A stretch of DNA of 64,000 nt from Syncephalis plumigaleata (taxonomy: Eukaryota > Zoopagomycota > Zoopagomycetes > Zoopagales > Piptocephalidaceae), in the NCBI GenBank assembly GCA_025201365.1, contig JAIXMF010000016.1:186001-250000 (forward strand). The letters run 5' to 3'. The notes below the pieces were generated by a model, which was not told the DNA's origin, did not search any database, and saw only the letters and a list, made by a program, of their open reading frames with translations. The translations under genes were made by a program, and so were the position numbers. Shown in pieces: positions 10,011 to 22,900 of the stretch; positions within the stretch are counted from its first letter, which is position 1; each line of letters opens with the position of its first letter.

Positions 10011-11260
10011 ATGATGATAGTATCATCTCACATAAATAGACTTTTCATACTTGTCTTCATTATTGTTGCATTGAATTGCATCAACCTTATCAAGGCAACA
10101 CCTTATGGATTTACTCCAGTAACTAGTACGTAAACACTTGTGATACTCTATTCTCCTTAGTTAAACACAACAATAATTATTATAGCGAAACAGGAGGGTG
10201 ACTTTAACTTTGCCAAATATCCAGAATTTCAACGAGCTGGTCTCTACAATGTGATGCTTATTGGCTATGGCGATGAATCCGTGTTTGGACGTGGACGTCT
10301 AACCGATGCAACCTATGAGAATGAAGATGTTATCGTCAAGTGTGTCAACTACTCGTCCAGCTCGAGTCGAGAGAGGAAGATGTATGATGTAAGGAGGCAG
10401 TATCATTCTACCATACACGCTCGTACAATATACTAATCATTATTATTAGTTACTTGATAAATATATTGCTAAATCATACGGACGATTATTCCTGCGTACC
10501 ACTAACTATGTGAGAAGATTGAAATCACTCACCATACCTACTGCCGAATGTTTCGTTACCCAGTATGTCAATGGTGTAAATCTAGTAGAGTACATGCAAC
10601 AAGTACCATTAGAGAATAAGCCAGCTATTCTCACTAGTATTATGAAGCAAGTTGCGACTACACTCGGTTTCTACCATACAGCTGGTTTCACTCATAACGA
10701 TGTTACTCCATCAAGTGAGTCAATCCAAACATGAAAAGATGATTACTCTTTATTTATTTCCATATAGACATTATCGTAGATGATAATCAAGGCAATCCTA
10801 AAGCAACACTAATTGATGTTGACCTAGGTCGTGCGTTGTCGTACAAGAAACTTCAGTTCAAGAAGAAGAAACCATTGGCACTTTCGTTGTACATGCCACC
10901 AGAAGCATTTCTCGATGCTAAGATCAGTCTAGTGTATGCCGAACACTGGCAAATGGGCATATGTATCTACGAGGTTATCTATGGCAAACAACCATTCGAA
11001 TTTATACTTAACGATCCCGCTGTATCAATGAACCTGACACGGCAAAGCGACAGAAACTCATATTTGCAAAGGTCAAGGATATCATGAGCAATTATCGTAA
11101 AACCGGTATACTTGGTATTGATTTCAGCTTAAGTCTAAAGATGCAAATGCATTATAAGGAAATACAAAATGAAATGATGCTCTTATTGTCACTAGTGCCA
11201 CACATGCGATATAGAAGCAGTTTCTTTACACTATCATCGAATAAGGTCAATAGCAATTAG
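10011..11260 (+). CDS. Secreted protein-kinase-like protein with catalytic residues kept
   Basis: Four exons. Exon 1 (from the ATG at 10011) encodes a signal peptide (MMIVSSHINRLFILVFIIV...). Later exons build a compact kinase fold. The N-lobe has VFGRGRL and VIVKC (the Lys in the VAIK place); then comes a hinge ECFVTQYVNGVNL; the catalytic loop is HNDVTPSN (Asp and Asn kept, HND in place of HRD); and LIDVDLG sits where DFG belongs, followed by MPPEA (APE-like). Introns start near 10119, 10390, 10714, with GT/AG ends. The frame breaks near 11031-11036, where one base appears missing; the following frame continues with a helical C-lobe to the TAG at 11258. Secretion plus a kinase fold suggests an extracellular or effector kinase; no substrate can be named. 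Two paralogs with lost catalytic residues lie at 32480-33562 and 41250-42467. Confidence 0.72.
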
Positions 11261-11403
11261 TAGTAATAAACATGGATTAATAAGAAAAGTAGTAGCAGTA
11301 GTAGGAGGGAATGTGAGTGTGTGCGCCTGTGTGTATTTATGCTTTTCATGAATTCTTTTTTTCTTTTTTTTCCTCTTCACTTTATTCTTAATTATTGTTC
11401 AAC

Positions 11404-14400
11404 ATGCGTATGGATGTATTTGATTTAGGTGTTGAATCACCAACAGAAGACGATCCCACTGCGTCAAAGGTCGATATTGACGATGACGAAGAGATTGACA
11501 GTGATGACGCGTGGAATGACGAAGATGAGGAAAAGTTTGGACAGTATAAATTTGCAAGTAACGGTCGAAAACAAAAAGCTACCCGCGGTACTGATGACGA
11601 GGAAGAGAGCGAAGACGACGACGACGAGGATGAAGACGAATATGAAGATGAAGAATTTGTCGACTTATCAGAAATGCTCAATGGTGGCGATAAGACTGAA
11701 GAAGGCAAGGCAGCCATGTCTAGTGACGAGGGACTATCCAGCAGCGATGAAGATAACGATGATGAACAAGATGATGACGAAGAACGCGGTAATCAACTGG
11801 TTTCATTTGTCAATAGTCTAGGTCGAAATGGAAAGACGAAGCGTGCACCACAAGTGAAGGAACGTACCGAGGTCTACGCCGAGTCAGAGTTCAATCTCAC
11901 CCTACGTGATTCGTCTACCACCACCGGTAAACTCTCCTTGAACGATTTGTACGGTGCACTCGAGGATCACTCGGGTCTTGCCACGCTTAAACAATCGATG
12001 AAAGCGATGAAGAGCAATAGCAGTGCCGCTACAGGATTGCCAGCAGGAACGATAAGTGCACCACTGGCAGCACCATTGCCAAAGCGTATTCAACAACGCT
12101 ACGATCGACAGGTGGCCTACGAGGAGACTAGCGAGATTATCAGCCAATGGGAACCGACCGTGAAGCGAAATCGCGAAGCTGATCATGTGTCATTCGTTGA
12201 TCGATCACTTTCTAATCAGAAGCCGACGAGTGAAGCGATGGCTGCCCAGCTAAAACCCACGACCGATATGGAGAAACAGATTCATGAAGCATTGGTCAAG
12301 AGTGGCATGCGAGAAAACGAGGTTAAAGAACAGGAGGAGCTAGCACTGAATAAGTTGTCTATTGAAGAGGTACGTTTCTATGATAATGAGGACATGTGTA
12401 CTTACATTCATATATATTATTATTATTATTGTTATTGACTAGGTTGAAGCACGCCGAAATGAACTAAGAATGTTGCGTGAGTTGATGTTCCGCGAAGAAC
12501 GAAAGGCGAAGCGTGTCAAGAAGATCAAAAGTAAAGCATATCGTCGTATACATAAAAAGGAGCTGGAACGACAAAAGACCGAACTAGGCGATGTCGATAT
12601 AGATGAGCAGATACGACAAGCGGAATTAGCACGCGCTAAGGTAGATTAGTGAATTGATATTCATATTGCTTCATTACTTATTTGTTATGATATATGTGTA
12701 TGTTTATCATATAGGAACGTATGACATTAAGACATAAGAACACGGGCAAATGGGCCAAGGAAATGTTACGACATGGTGGTAGCAATGCCGAGGTATACTA
12801 TTCATATTACATTACAGCGATAGAGTAGTTATCACTAACTAACTAACTAATTATTTATTGATTAGACACGACAAGCATTAATGGAGCAATTAGATCGACA
12901 TGCTTTGTTGAAGCAAAAGATCGCGGGTACCACAATAATTCCGATTCAGATGCTGAATCAGCAAATGGCTATTCGGACAGTGATGCTGATCTATCAGATG
13001 GAGCCCTAGCGAAACGAGATAAACAACGAGCACTCGATTCATTGTCTAAATTATCCACGAATGACGGCAATAGTGCACAGGAACAAATGAAGGGCATATC
13101 AAAGAAGGGCGTATTCGCCATGAAGTTCATGCAAGATGCGATGAAACGACAAGCAGATGAGACACAACGATTAGCAGAGGATGCAAGACGTGATATCGAA
13201 CATATGGATGATTCAGATTCAGACTCTAATGTGAAAGAAGTACATGGTAAAGAACATGGTAAATTAGTACAAGGCAATCCAGGACGACGTGTATTTGATC
13301 AGAATAATGTAAGTCATTATTAGTATTAGTAGTAGTAGTAGTAGTAACAATAGTAATGTATAGCAATTAAATCAAGAAGTGGAAGAAAGACAGAAACTGT
13401 ACTTCAACAACTCAATGTTAATAAGGTAAGTATAGTAATAGTAACATAATAACATAAACAAATATACTAATCACATTAATGTAGAAGGGTACATCAGTTC
13501 GATTATCTGCAGCAGTAGATGTTAAGACAACCAAGAAATCCACCAAGTCATCAACATCAACATCAACATCAACATCAGCATCTGTTCAATCTACTACTAA
13601 TAATCCATGGTTAGATAGTTCAGTAACCATTAAACAATCAAGTAAAGCTCGTAATATAATCACTCAGGCTGATCGTGCTGCAGATAAACTAAATCAAAAG
13701 AAGAAGCACGCTAATAGCAAGTCGCAATCCAATAGTGAATTACTCGATACAAACATTGATATCGATATAACATTGGACAAGAAGACAAAGGATAACAATA
13801 ATCCTAGTAATAATAGTGCATCAAATCAACCTACTCTACCAGCATCATCAGATGACGAAGACAATAATGATGATTATGACATGCAAAGTACGAAGAATCC
13901 TAATGCAATTAAGCAACGAGATCTAGTGGAACGAGCATTCGCCAATGATCATGTAGTTATGGAAGTAAGTAAAACTAGTTATATATATATATATAGAAAT
14001 ACTCATCATACTGCTTGTATATAGGAATTTGCCAAAGAGAAGTTAGCTGAAATGGAAGCAGATGAAGGTAAAGAAGAAGAGGATAGTTTACCTGGTTGGG
14101 TAAGTCAATGTGATGTATACTGTTGACTGAGATGATTAACACACACATATATACATATACCTATATACTCAATTGTTATTATTATTAGGGTGCATGGGCA
14201 GGTGCCGGTAAATCAACAAAGCGAAAACGACCGAATAACATCACTAAGAAGACCAAACGTACCTCAACAGGTGTAGACAAGGATAAACGACGTGATGCCA
14301 AGATGAAACAAGTCATCATTAGTGAGAAGACGATAAAGAAGGTGAAGAAATACGCGGTAGATGCCGTACCATTCCCCTATAAAGATCGTGAACAATATGA

Positions 14401-14515
14401 GCGATCATTGCAACAACCATTAGGACCTGAATGGAATACCGATAAAGTATTCAAGAAGAGTGTTCAACCACGCGTTGAAACAAGACACGGCATGGTGATT
14501 GATGCATTGGAGTGA
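11404..14515 (+). CDS. UTP14: U3 snoRNP component UTP14
   Basis: Multi-exon gene, about eight exons with introns near 12369, 12641, 12793, 13309, 13425, 13964, 14100. The first ATG is at 11404. The N-terminus is very acidic (EDDDDEDEDEYEDEE). The middle is the Lys/Arg-rich UTP14 core: RIQQRYDRQVAYEETSEI, then KIKSKAYRRIHKK. A further marker is NPWLDSS. The C-terminus has the family end block GWGAWAGAG, DAKMKQVIISEKTIKK and PFPYKDREQYERSLQQPLGPEWNT. UTP14 belongs to the small-subunit processome in the nucleolus and activates the helicase Dhr1 during 18S pre-rRNA maturation. Two frame jumps with one base apparently missing are seen, near 12914-12918 (inside an A run) and at or near the 13309 intron; the protein is conserved on both sides. 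Confidence 0.9.
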
Positions 14516-14602
14516 ACACAATGAATACAATGATGATGATAATAGTACTATTTATACTAGGGTTTATTATACAATAGATTACAATAAAAATATACAACGG
14601 TT

Positions 14603-16173
14603 TCATGACTGATTAAACATGTTAGCAATGAAGCGACTTTGTCTAATACGTTCAAGTAATGATACTGTCTCTAATAATGGTTGACATTCCATTAAATGTT
14701 GTTGTTCCTGTTTAATATTGTGTTGTAATCCATTTAATGCAGTACCTACTGCTTGTTCCTATCCAATCATTATTAATACTAGATAATGATAGTATAATAA
14801 TCATACTTACATGATGTGTTAATGTATCATTACATCCAATGATGATGATGATGATGTTGTTGTTGTAGATGATTAGCTACTTTATCTAATCGATTTGTAT
14901 TAATACGATGAATGGGTAATTGTTGCATTGCTGATTTAATACACTAATTGAACTCTCTAATGGTGTATGTATTTGTTTCATTTGTTCTTCAATTGCATCA
15001 AGTACTTTAGACTAGATGATTATGGTTATTATTGATTGTATATACATGTTATTAGTATTTACCTGTTGTGGTACTTGATAATGTAACTCTTGTGATTGAT
15101 GTAATTGTCTAATCTCTTTCTCGAGTTCATGTACTTGTTGTCTCTTTACTATTAATGCTTGTCTTGCTCTATTCAATTGATTCTATATTATTAAATAGTA
15201 TAGATGATGATGATGATGACTGTGTTAGTTGTATTCTATGTATTTTATCTTCTTTTGCCATTTACCAATGCTCGTGTCTTTTGTGTCTGCCATGTCTTTG
15301 TGGATTGTGCCTTTAAATAACGCCATTGTACGTAACGAGCACGTACACGTACGGCATCCACTGTTGTTGGTGTGACTGTTGCATTAGACTAGGATTACAT
15401 GACAATTAGTCTATCCTATTCCATACTATGTAGTTGCTTATGCACTTACTATAGTTCCTACTGATGTAGATGTGGTTGATGTATCAGGGGCAGATTTCTT
15501 ACGACGTGGTGGATCATCAGTGATGGCAGCTGGTCGTTTACGAGTATTCTATTCGTCTCTACTAATACAAATAACAGTTATATAACACATAAACTATAGG
15601 CAATATTATAATAATGATAATCCTTACCTGATACTGCTGCTACACGACGGATGAGGGTGTTTTACTACGTGGATGCTTTGATGGTGTAGCATCTTCATTG
15701 CTTGGATTGGTAGTAATAAGTGGACGTTTCTCCCCTTGTGATTGTAGACGAGCTGATCTACGTCGTTTACTATTACGCGGTGTCTTTGTTGTTGTTGTTG
15801 TTGTTGTAGTCTGACAATGACTACTAGTTGAACTGGACTGCGAGACTACTCGATTGACTATACTCAGTAGTTGTAAGTAGCTGTATCATAGCAATAGTAT
15901 AGTTAGTATGTAATACACTATTACCTGTCTGATTAGTCTTAGTTGTCGTTACTAGTTCTCTTTTGATGTAGCATTCTTACTACTAGTAGTTGTCGTAGTT
16001 GTTGATGGCGTTGTTGTTAATACTTTACGTCGAAATACTGATATATCCTTATTAGAGGAATTACTATGCGTACTAGTTTTATGTGTTGTTGCCTTCTTTG
16101 TTACACTAGTTGCTGTAGCTGTCTTCCTACTAGTTGTAGTAGTAGTACGCATTGATGAGCGTTGTTCACTCAT
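14603..16173 (-). CDS. Augmin subunit HAUS8/AUG8-like
   Basis: About seven exons on the minus strand, ATG at 16173, stop at 14603-14605. The first third is basic and Thr/Ser-rich (SRKTATATSVTKK, then RRRSARLQ), like the microtubule-binding N-terminus of HAUS8. It is followed by RARYVQWRYLKAQ, which matches the QWRF motif of plant AUG8/QWRF proteins and the equivalent helix in HAUS8. Further exons give coiled coil: KRQQVHELEKEIRQLH, and EEQMKQIHTPLE. The end, NIKQEQQHLMECQPLLETVS, resembles the AUG8 C-terminal helix. Augmin recruits gamma-tubulin to spindle microtubules. Two points each need one extra base to keep frame (near 15961-15964, in an A run, and near 14945). The family call rests on the QWRF-like helix plus domain order. 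Confidence 0.68.
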
Positions 16174-16268
16174 AGTTAATCAGGTAAACAAAGATGAGGG
16201 AAAGAAAGAGAGAGAGTAAGGAAAAATCGCGTTGTTTACTTTTTCTCATTTCTTCCTCTTATTTAATA

Positions 16269-17170
16269 ATGTTCTCGTTAGCCGTTGTTAAAGATCGTGT
16301 ACGGATTCCACCTGGTGATTTTCACCATTCTACAGATCGTGCCTTGTCTGATCAGATTAATACAAAGTATGCTAATCGTGTAAGTGACTAGCGATATAAT
16401 ATAGAAGAGTAGTATTGCTCAATAGTATATATATATATATATAGGTAATCCCAAAAGTAGGCCTATGTATTTGTCTATTTGATATTATAGAACGAAGTGA
16501 AGGCTACATTATCATAGTGATGGTTGCAGTTATATCAATGGTAATGCAATGAATGACATAGACACTATCAATAATCTATACTAAGCATGATTGTCATTAT
16601 TATGACGAGTAGTTACAGTTCGACTCGTTATATTTAGACCATTTGAAGGTGAAGTACTTGTGGGACGTGTTCGTAGTTGTAGTCCATCAGGTGTACATGG
16701 TAGGATAGAATAACATTACTAGTAACGAGATATACTTATCTAACATGTCATCTATATACTAGTGACATTGGGATTCTTTGATGATATTCTTATCCCTCCT
16801 GAACTATTACAAGAAGGCACTGAATTGTTAGTGAATGACTAATATATATATATATATGTAGCTAATGGGACTATTATGTATTAGTGATGTTAACGAGCAG
16901 TTATGGGTATGGCGATGGGAAGGCAATGAAATGTACATGGATCTAGATGAAGAGATACGATTCCGAGTGGTGAGCGAAACATTCGCTGATAGTAATCCCG
17001 TACAGTCACATCATCGACGCTATCCACCTGCATTACCCAATACTGGTGCACCCGGCATCGATGATATGAATATTGACGCTCAAGCCAATTCAGCTAAAAT
17101 ACCACCTTACTCGATTACTGCCATGATACAAGGTAGTGGATTGGGATTACGATCATGGTGGCGAGGCTAG
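16269..17170 (+). CDS. POLR3H: RNA polymerase III subunit RPC8 (Rpc25/POLR3H)
   Basis: Five exons. The N-terminal Rpb7-like part reads MFSLAVVKDRVRIPPGDF and VGLCICLFDI; the following exons give FRPFEGEVLVGRVRSCSPSGVHV and TLGFFDDILIPPELLQ, then QLWVWRW, YMDLDEEIRFRV and the end GLGLRSWW. This follows animal POLR3H almost block by block. With Rpc17 it forms the Pol III stalk needed for initiation on tRNA and 5S genes. The last intron runs from about 16827 to 16885, choosing the acceptor that restores TEF-DVNEQLW. One base appears missing near 16509-16513 in exon 2. It is divergent from HAUS8, with only about 95 bp between the start codons. Confidence 0.92.
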
Positions 17171-17425
17171 CCATTACTATTTATTTATTACTCTAACCTA
17201 TATATCTTTCACTCTCTATAATAATAACAAGAGATACATATCTATTATTATTATTATCTAACAAAAAGCGCAATAAACTATAATATAGAAGATAGAAACA
17301 TGCCATTTCTAGTTCATATTATTTACTAGATCAATGATTCTAATTTATTTTTTGTTTGTTTTGTTTACAAGCACATCTTATTCCTTCACATTCTTCCATT
17401 CTCATTTCTTTATACTACTCACAGC

Positions 17426-19727
17426 ATGTCAGAACGAGGCATTTTCCCTGTCCTCGATAAAGACGACTATTTATACGGTCAGCGTGGTGTGGCACAGGTA
17501 CGTGAATCACTATCACGTCATAATCCAGCACAGGTTATTGCAGAGGCACAGCGTCGTTTCTGCATTAACGATGAACGCGTCACAACGGGTTATCCCTTGG
17601 CAGATCAGTTTGGCATTTCGCGTCGTACACTCCACGTCGACTGTATCGCTGCGTTAACTCAACTTATGGTGGAGCGTATAGAACAGTCGGATATGGATCA
17701 GGTTCGGTAGGTGGACACACTCACTCATTCGCTTGACGTGTTGTATGCTCATTCACTTACATGCGATAGATTCAAAGAGTATTTCGAAGCTACCTTCGAT
17801 AAGATTGGAGAACCCGAACTACGTGCTGTACCCATGGCACTTTGTCGTAAACATCCGAGTGGGTCCGATGGAAGCCTATGATGAATTATGTAAAGGCGAT
17901 GTCTACGAGGTAAGAAAGAGAAAAGCAAGCGACTAGTATCATAGATTGTCTGCTATATGCATAACAATAACTTGCTCTTTCATAGGCATGTCCACTCGAG
18001 ATGAAGCGTAGATTATGGCTACATGATCACAATCTATTCGGGCAATATATCCTACCAACTGTTAAAGAGTATATTGAAGATCCAGCCATACGTAATATGG
18101 CAGGTGAAATGCGTGGTACCGATCTAGCTGCATCATCTAAAGAGCGGTAAGCAATGAATAACACATGTCAATATATATATATATATATATAATATTAAGC
18201 ATGAATGACATTGATTTATCTATAGGCGTGAACATCCTACGGTAAAAGAGTTGACTCGATTGATTGGCTGTAATCTACAATTGTACAATGTCTGTTTGGG
18301 ATTATTACGCAGTCTATTCATACAAGATGGACAGCCTATGCCTGTATGCTACGCTTTGATCTGTTAATGTCCATGCATGATGGAGATGTTCGTGAAGTGA
18401 GTAGTATAATACGTAGATACATGCAATCATACTAGTTATTAATTCATGCTTGATTGTATAGATTTGTGATGTTGATCCATGTCATAAACTGGTATGGTCA
18501 TTGGATGCGTGTATTCGTACTCAACAATTGGATGATCGACGTGTGATGAAATGCGACGATTCTTTGAGAGTGTCAAACATCGCGGTGTCAATGAAGGCGT
18601 CTACGGGTAATACTCATCTATTATGCATCATGTGTAACTAGATCACTTATATGATATTGATAGAGATCTAGGTATTGTACTCTATGATCCATTTGCAAGT
18701 AATATGATTGCCGGTCAACTACTACAACATCTACACGCATATGCTGGTCGATTAGGAAGATTGGGTGATATGAAGGCAAGTCATTAACATTTATTAGTAG
18801 TAGCTAATACTAAACGTTGCCATGATAGACGGATAGAACTATTCAATGGGCATCTGTCGTGTTAAATCTTGGTATACACGCATTGCATATGATACGACAA
18901 CGAGAGTTCCAAATACCGCGTGTACCCAAATCAGTGACATCTGGCTTCTTGGTATGCTTGTTCGTGTTATGGCCGAGGATCAACGACACAGCAATCGTCG
19001 ATGGAATGGCACAGATAGACCGGCGGGTATCGGTACTGAAATGGAAGGCATCATGCGTGATAGTATAGTAGCTCAAATGGTACTCGCTAATAGAAAGGAG
19101 ACATTCACTAGTGCAACTTACTAACTACTCTATCTATCTATCTATCTTCTATTAGGTATTCGCTCATTATATTCTAGAACGATTACAGCGTGGTGATTTC
19201 TTAGCACTCTCACATGCATTGCCCTCATTTGTTGCAGCCTTACCCGCCACACTACCACCATGTCCACTACTCGATCAATTAATACAATCGCTAGTCACCC
19301 TCGTATTAAATCAACACTTATCGACACTAATCACTCAGGAATCGTGGCACGTTTAATTATCGAGGAATTCCTATTGAAATGTGTGGGACGTACCGTCATC
19401 GTACATGATAAGACAATTCGATTAATACAAGCAATTCTATGGCGTGCTGATGGTACAGTAGCACGTACCGCTTATGGATGGGCTATTCAATGTGCACAAC
19501 AAGGACAAAAGATACTCGCTACTGATGCTAAGGTAAGTAGTTCTACTCCTATACTAGTGATGACTATTACTAATAAGTATGATAATGATTAGCGACAAGA
19601 TATTCTACGTGCCGAGTGTTACATGCCCATACTTGAGAGATCAATGAGTACACCATGGCGTCTTACACGCGATAATGCATCCGGTATATTTAACATTATA
19701 TATGGTGCTGCCATGGATATTGAATGA
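17426..19727 (+). CDS. Negative elongation factor subunit B (NELF-B/COBRA1) homolog
   Basis: About nine exons from the ATG at 17426 to the TGA at 19725. The protein aligns along its whole length with animal NELF-B as I recall it. Blocks in order are: FKEYFEATFDKIGEPELRAV; then DELCKGDVYEACPLEMKRRLW; NLFGQYILPTVKEYI; LYNVCLGLLRSLFIQ; and the highly specific LLMSMHDGDVREICDVDPCHK and WSLDACIR, followed by GDLGIVLYDPFASN. Later come IVAQMVFAHYILERLQRGD and an EEFLLKCV helix. NELF holds paused Pol II near promoters in animals and Dictyostelium and is absent from yeasts. Frame breaks with one base apparently missing lie near 18343-18346, 18545-18548, 19000-19035 and 19338-19342; one of opposite sign lies near 17855-17865. 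Conserved sequence resumes after each. Whether NELF-A, -C/D and -E exist in this genome cannot be seen here. Confidence 0.82.
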
Positions 19728-19963
19728 ATGAACATATATATATATATACATATACATATAGTAACAAAAATAATAGGATACAATGATGATATACATATAT
19801 ACATTATACTATAAACAATATTATCAATGATCTCTCAACTTTTCTTTATTTCTTATATAATAGATAGATAGATAACTGGATAAATGAAGATGAATATAAT
19901 GGAAATCAAAATGAATAATGTGGTATAATATCACATTCTATTACTATTACTATTACTACTATA

Positions 19964-22900
19964 CTAATCATCAACAAATACATGTTTGAAATACTCATTG
20001 AATGGCGTGGCTAATGCGTAATTCTTGGACATCTCCTCCAATAATTGTTGTCGTCTTACATAAGCATCTAGACGTCTCCAATCACGTCGTACACTCTGTT
20101 GTCGATAAGCGTGTAGTGCAGCACCTCGTATTAACTCGGGTAATACCTCGGCTGTAGCAATCATACCATTGATTAATGGACCAAATGTGATACCCGGTGT
20201 GGTCGATGATGGCTGTTGTAGATGATGTGGATGTGCTGACAATCCACCCATACCACTTATACTAGGTGTATGTTGATGAGATGACCCGGCACTATTGCTA
20301 TTCGTGACACCACCACCACCATGATTAATATTCGTACTACTAGAATTGGCACTCATTGCCGTAGGTGTATAGGCAGATGGTGATGTCACAGAGGAATGAG
20401 TATTGGCTGCGGTGGTACCTGGTAGATGAGTGGCAGTAGTAGCAGTAGTATTACTTGACATGCCATGATCTAGAATATGAGATGGATTACCACTTGCACC
20501 AACTGCTGTACTACTTGATGTAGTCGTAGTCGTAGCTGTATGTCGATGTACAATGCGTAACCAATAGAGTCCCGCCATACATGGTAATGGATGTATGATA
20601 ATACAACCGAATGCTTTAGATTGTTCAGTAAGTATATGAGTACCGATAAACTCGAATGCACCCGCTGGATCCTCTTGCACCCATAGACAAATGAGAGCAT
20701 CCTGTGCGGAGAATCTACGGAATCGATGCCATGCCTCATTAGCGGGTACATCTTCATTCGCCATACAACCTGGTAATAAATAGGGAACATGGAATCTGAA
20801 TTCTGCCTCATCGCATGATCGTTGTAGCATGGTACCCGTTGACAATTGTTTAATCCAATCATCTGACTCGCTTAAACCTAGTTTAGCAGGGTATTTAGAA
20901 CCAACAGTTGACTAAAGCAATTACACATTGTTGTTGTTGTTAGTATTAACTATGCTGTTATTGTAGAGCACTACTTACTTGACGACCTAAACTACCAAGG
21001 AATTTATCGAATTCAAGCGATATCGCACCATGTACCTCAGGATCAATAAGTCGTTCCTTAGTGGTCGGTTGAGTACGTGCATAATAGATGGATACACCAA
21101 TGGATTCTCGTCTATTATTCATCATAATAAATATCTTGTCTATATTATTATGGCATCTAACTTACGTAGGGATTTGATCAAATTCACATAGTGTATCCAA
21201 TAATTTGTGTGATAATGGAAGTACGGCAACATCACCACGACTCTCTTTACGTAAATAACCGATTTGTGCACAGAATTGTCTAAATAATTGTGTTCTATAG
21301 AGTGCGTAATCATTGTAGAATCAACAAGTCAGTAATATTGAATGATGGTGATTAGATTCACTATTACTTACGGATGAGTATCCATCAATTTAGGTGTAGG
21401 TGGGGAAACAGCCGATGCTCTATGGATCATATAAATAAATAACAAATAGCTAAATAATTAGTCATTCTACTTACTCGGTAACCTTGGTAGATACGGGTAA
21501 TGGATGTCTCTCCTCTAGTTTAGATTGATCCCTCATGAGTTGATGTACTAGTTCAGCAGCCCTAGCTGATTCTGTGCCTTCATTGAACATCTGATCAAAT
21601 GCCGGTATATACTGCTCATTAACTGCTTCCACACGAGCCACACGAGAGGGTGCAGGTGGTGTGGGTGGTGCTTGTCGCTGCTGCTCATGTTGCTGTCGTC
21701 GTTGCTGTTGCTGTGATGATCCTTCATTTGAGTCACTCATCGTAGATTGACCGGATATCTCTGCTGACAAGTGCTGCTCAAGGAATTCACTAGTAGCCAT
21801 TCGTACTGTAGCCAATGATACATGTTTACCCATTAGATCACGGAATACCAATGTGATACTATCCTCTGATGTGGATGTTCTAGCAGGCATAGTTTCACCG
21901 ATATCCCTGTTGTCAACGAATCCTACAACAATACGATGATCCACCATATAAATCGAACACCATGATCCATTAAGGATAAATGATTTGCATTACTATTCGT
22001 GGCACCCTTCTGCTCGAGTAGACGACGTAATGGACCAATATCATTAATATGATCCACATCAGAATCAGGTATATCACGGGATCGTCGTACTAGATCCATG
22101 AATCGACTAAGATGAATCTTCAACTCCCATTGAATGAAATTAGCATCGGAATTGAGATCCATAGTAGCTGATAGACTAGGGTAATTCGATATAATACTAG
22201 TGGCCGCGTTATTTACGGTAGCTGCCGTAGTAGTATGTTGACCATGACCTGGACCTGCTAAACTCATTGCACGCGTACGAGCCAATCGTTTAATATCACG
22301 TCGCATACGCCATGACATACTATGATCTTGATGGCCTGATGTAACGGCCGATGTTGAATTGGGTCGTTCCGTTCGATGTATCTGCTGTGTCACCACACGA
22401 ATGGCTTGTTCAAATGTTTGCAACACCATACGACAAACACTGCTATCCTCGGCCAAGTGTCGACTCGTACTAACCCAGCGTAACACTGTCTCATAGGCAG
22501 AATGTACCATTTGCATATCCTAATGAAAGTATTAATAACAATGTCGTTATTGTTGATATTGTTGATAATGGCAACTTACCGATTTAGTACTTGAGAATGT
22601 ATTCTGAATAACACGACAAATGGAAAAGACAACTTGTCGTGCACGATCCTATTTCATGTCACATTCATTGTAAGATTACTATTACTATCGGGTATATCGT
22701 GTATTAGAGTACACTTACAATATCGACACATCCATGCTTCTTGGACCAACTGGCCAAATCAGATAGTACATCGAATCCTTGACTTGTAGCCATAGGTGGG
22801 AGTTCTTCAGTCAACACCTAATATATACATATATACATATAAGATATGTATTATTATTCTACAATACTTGTTACATAGTAGTCATCTTACCTTATCCAAT

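Noticed and set aside
20701-20760. Loss of the Asn thumb in the RalGAP domain as a novelty
   Set aside because: First read as a dead RalGAP-alpha, but the N-terminal and C-terminal blocks match RalGAP-beta, which is known to lack that Asn.
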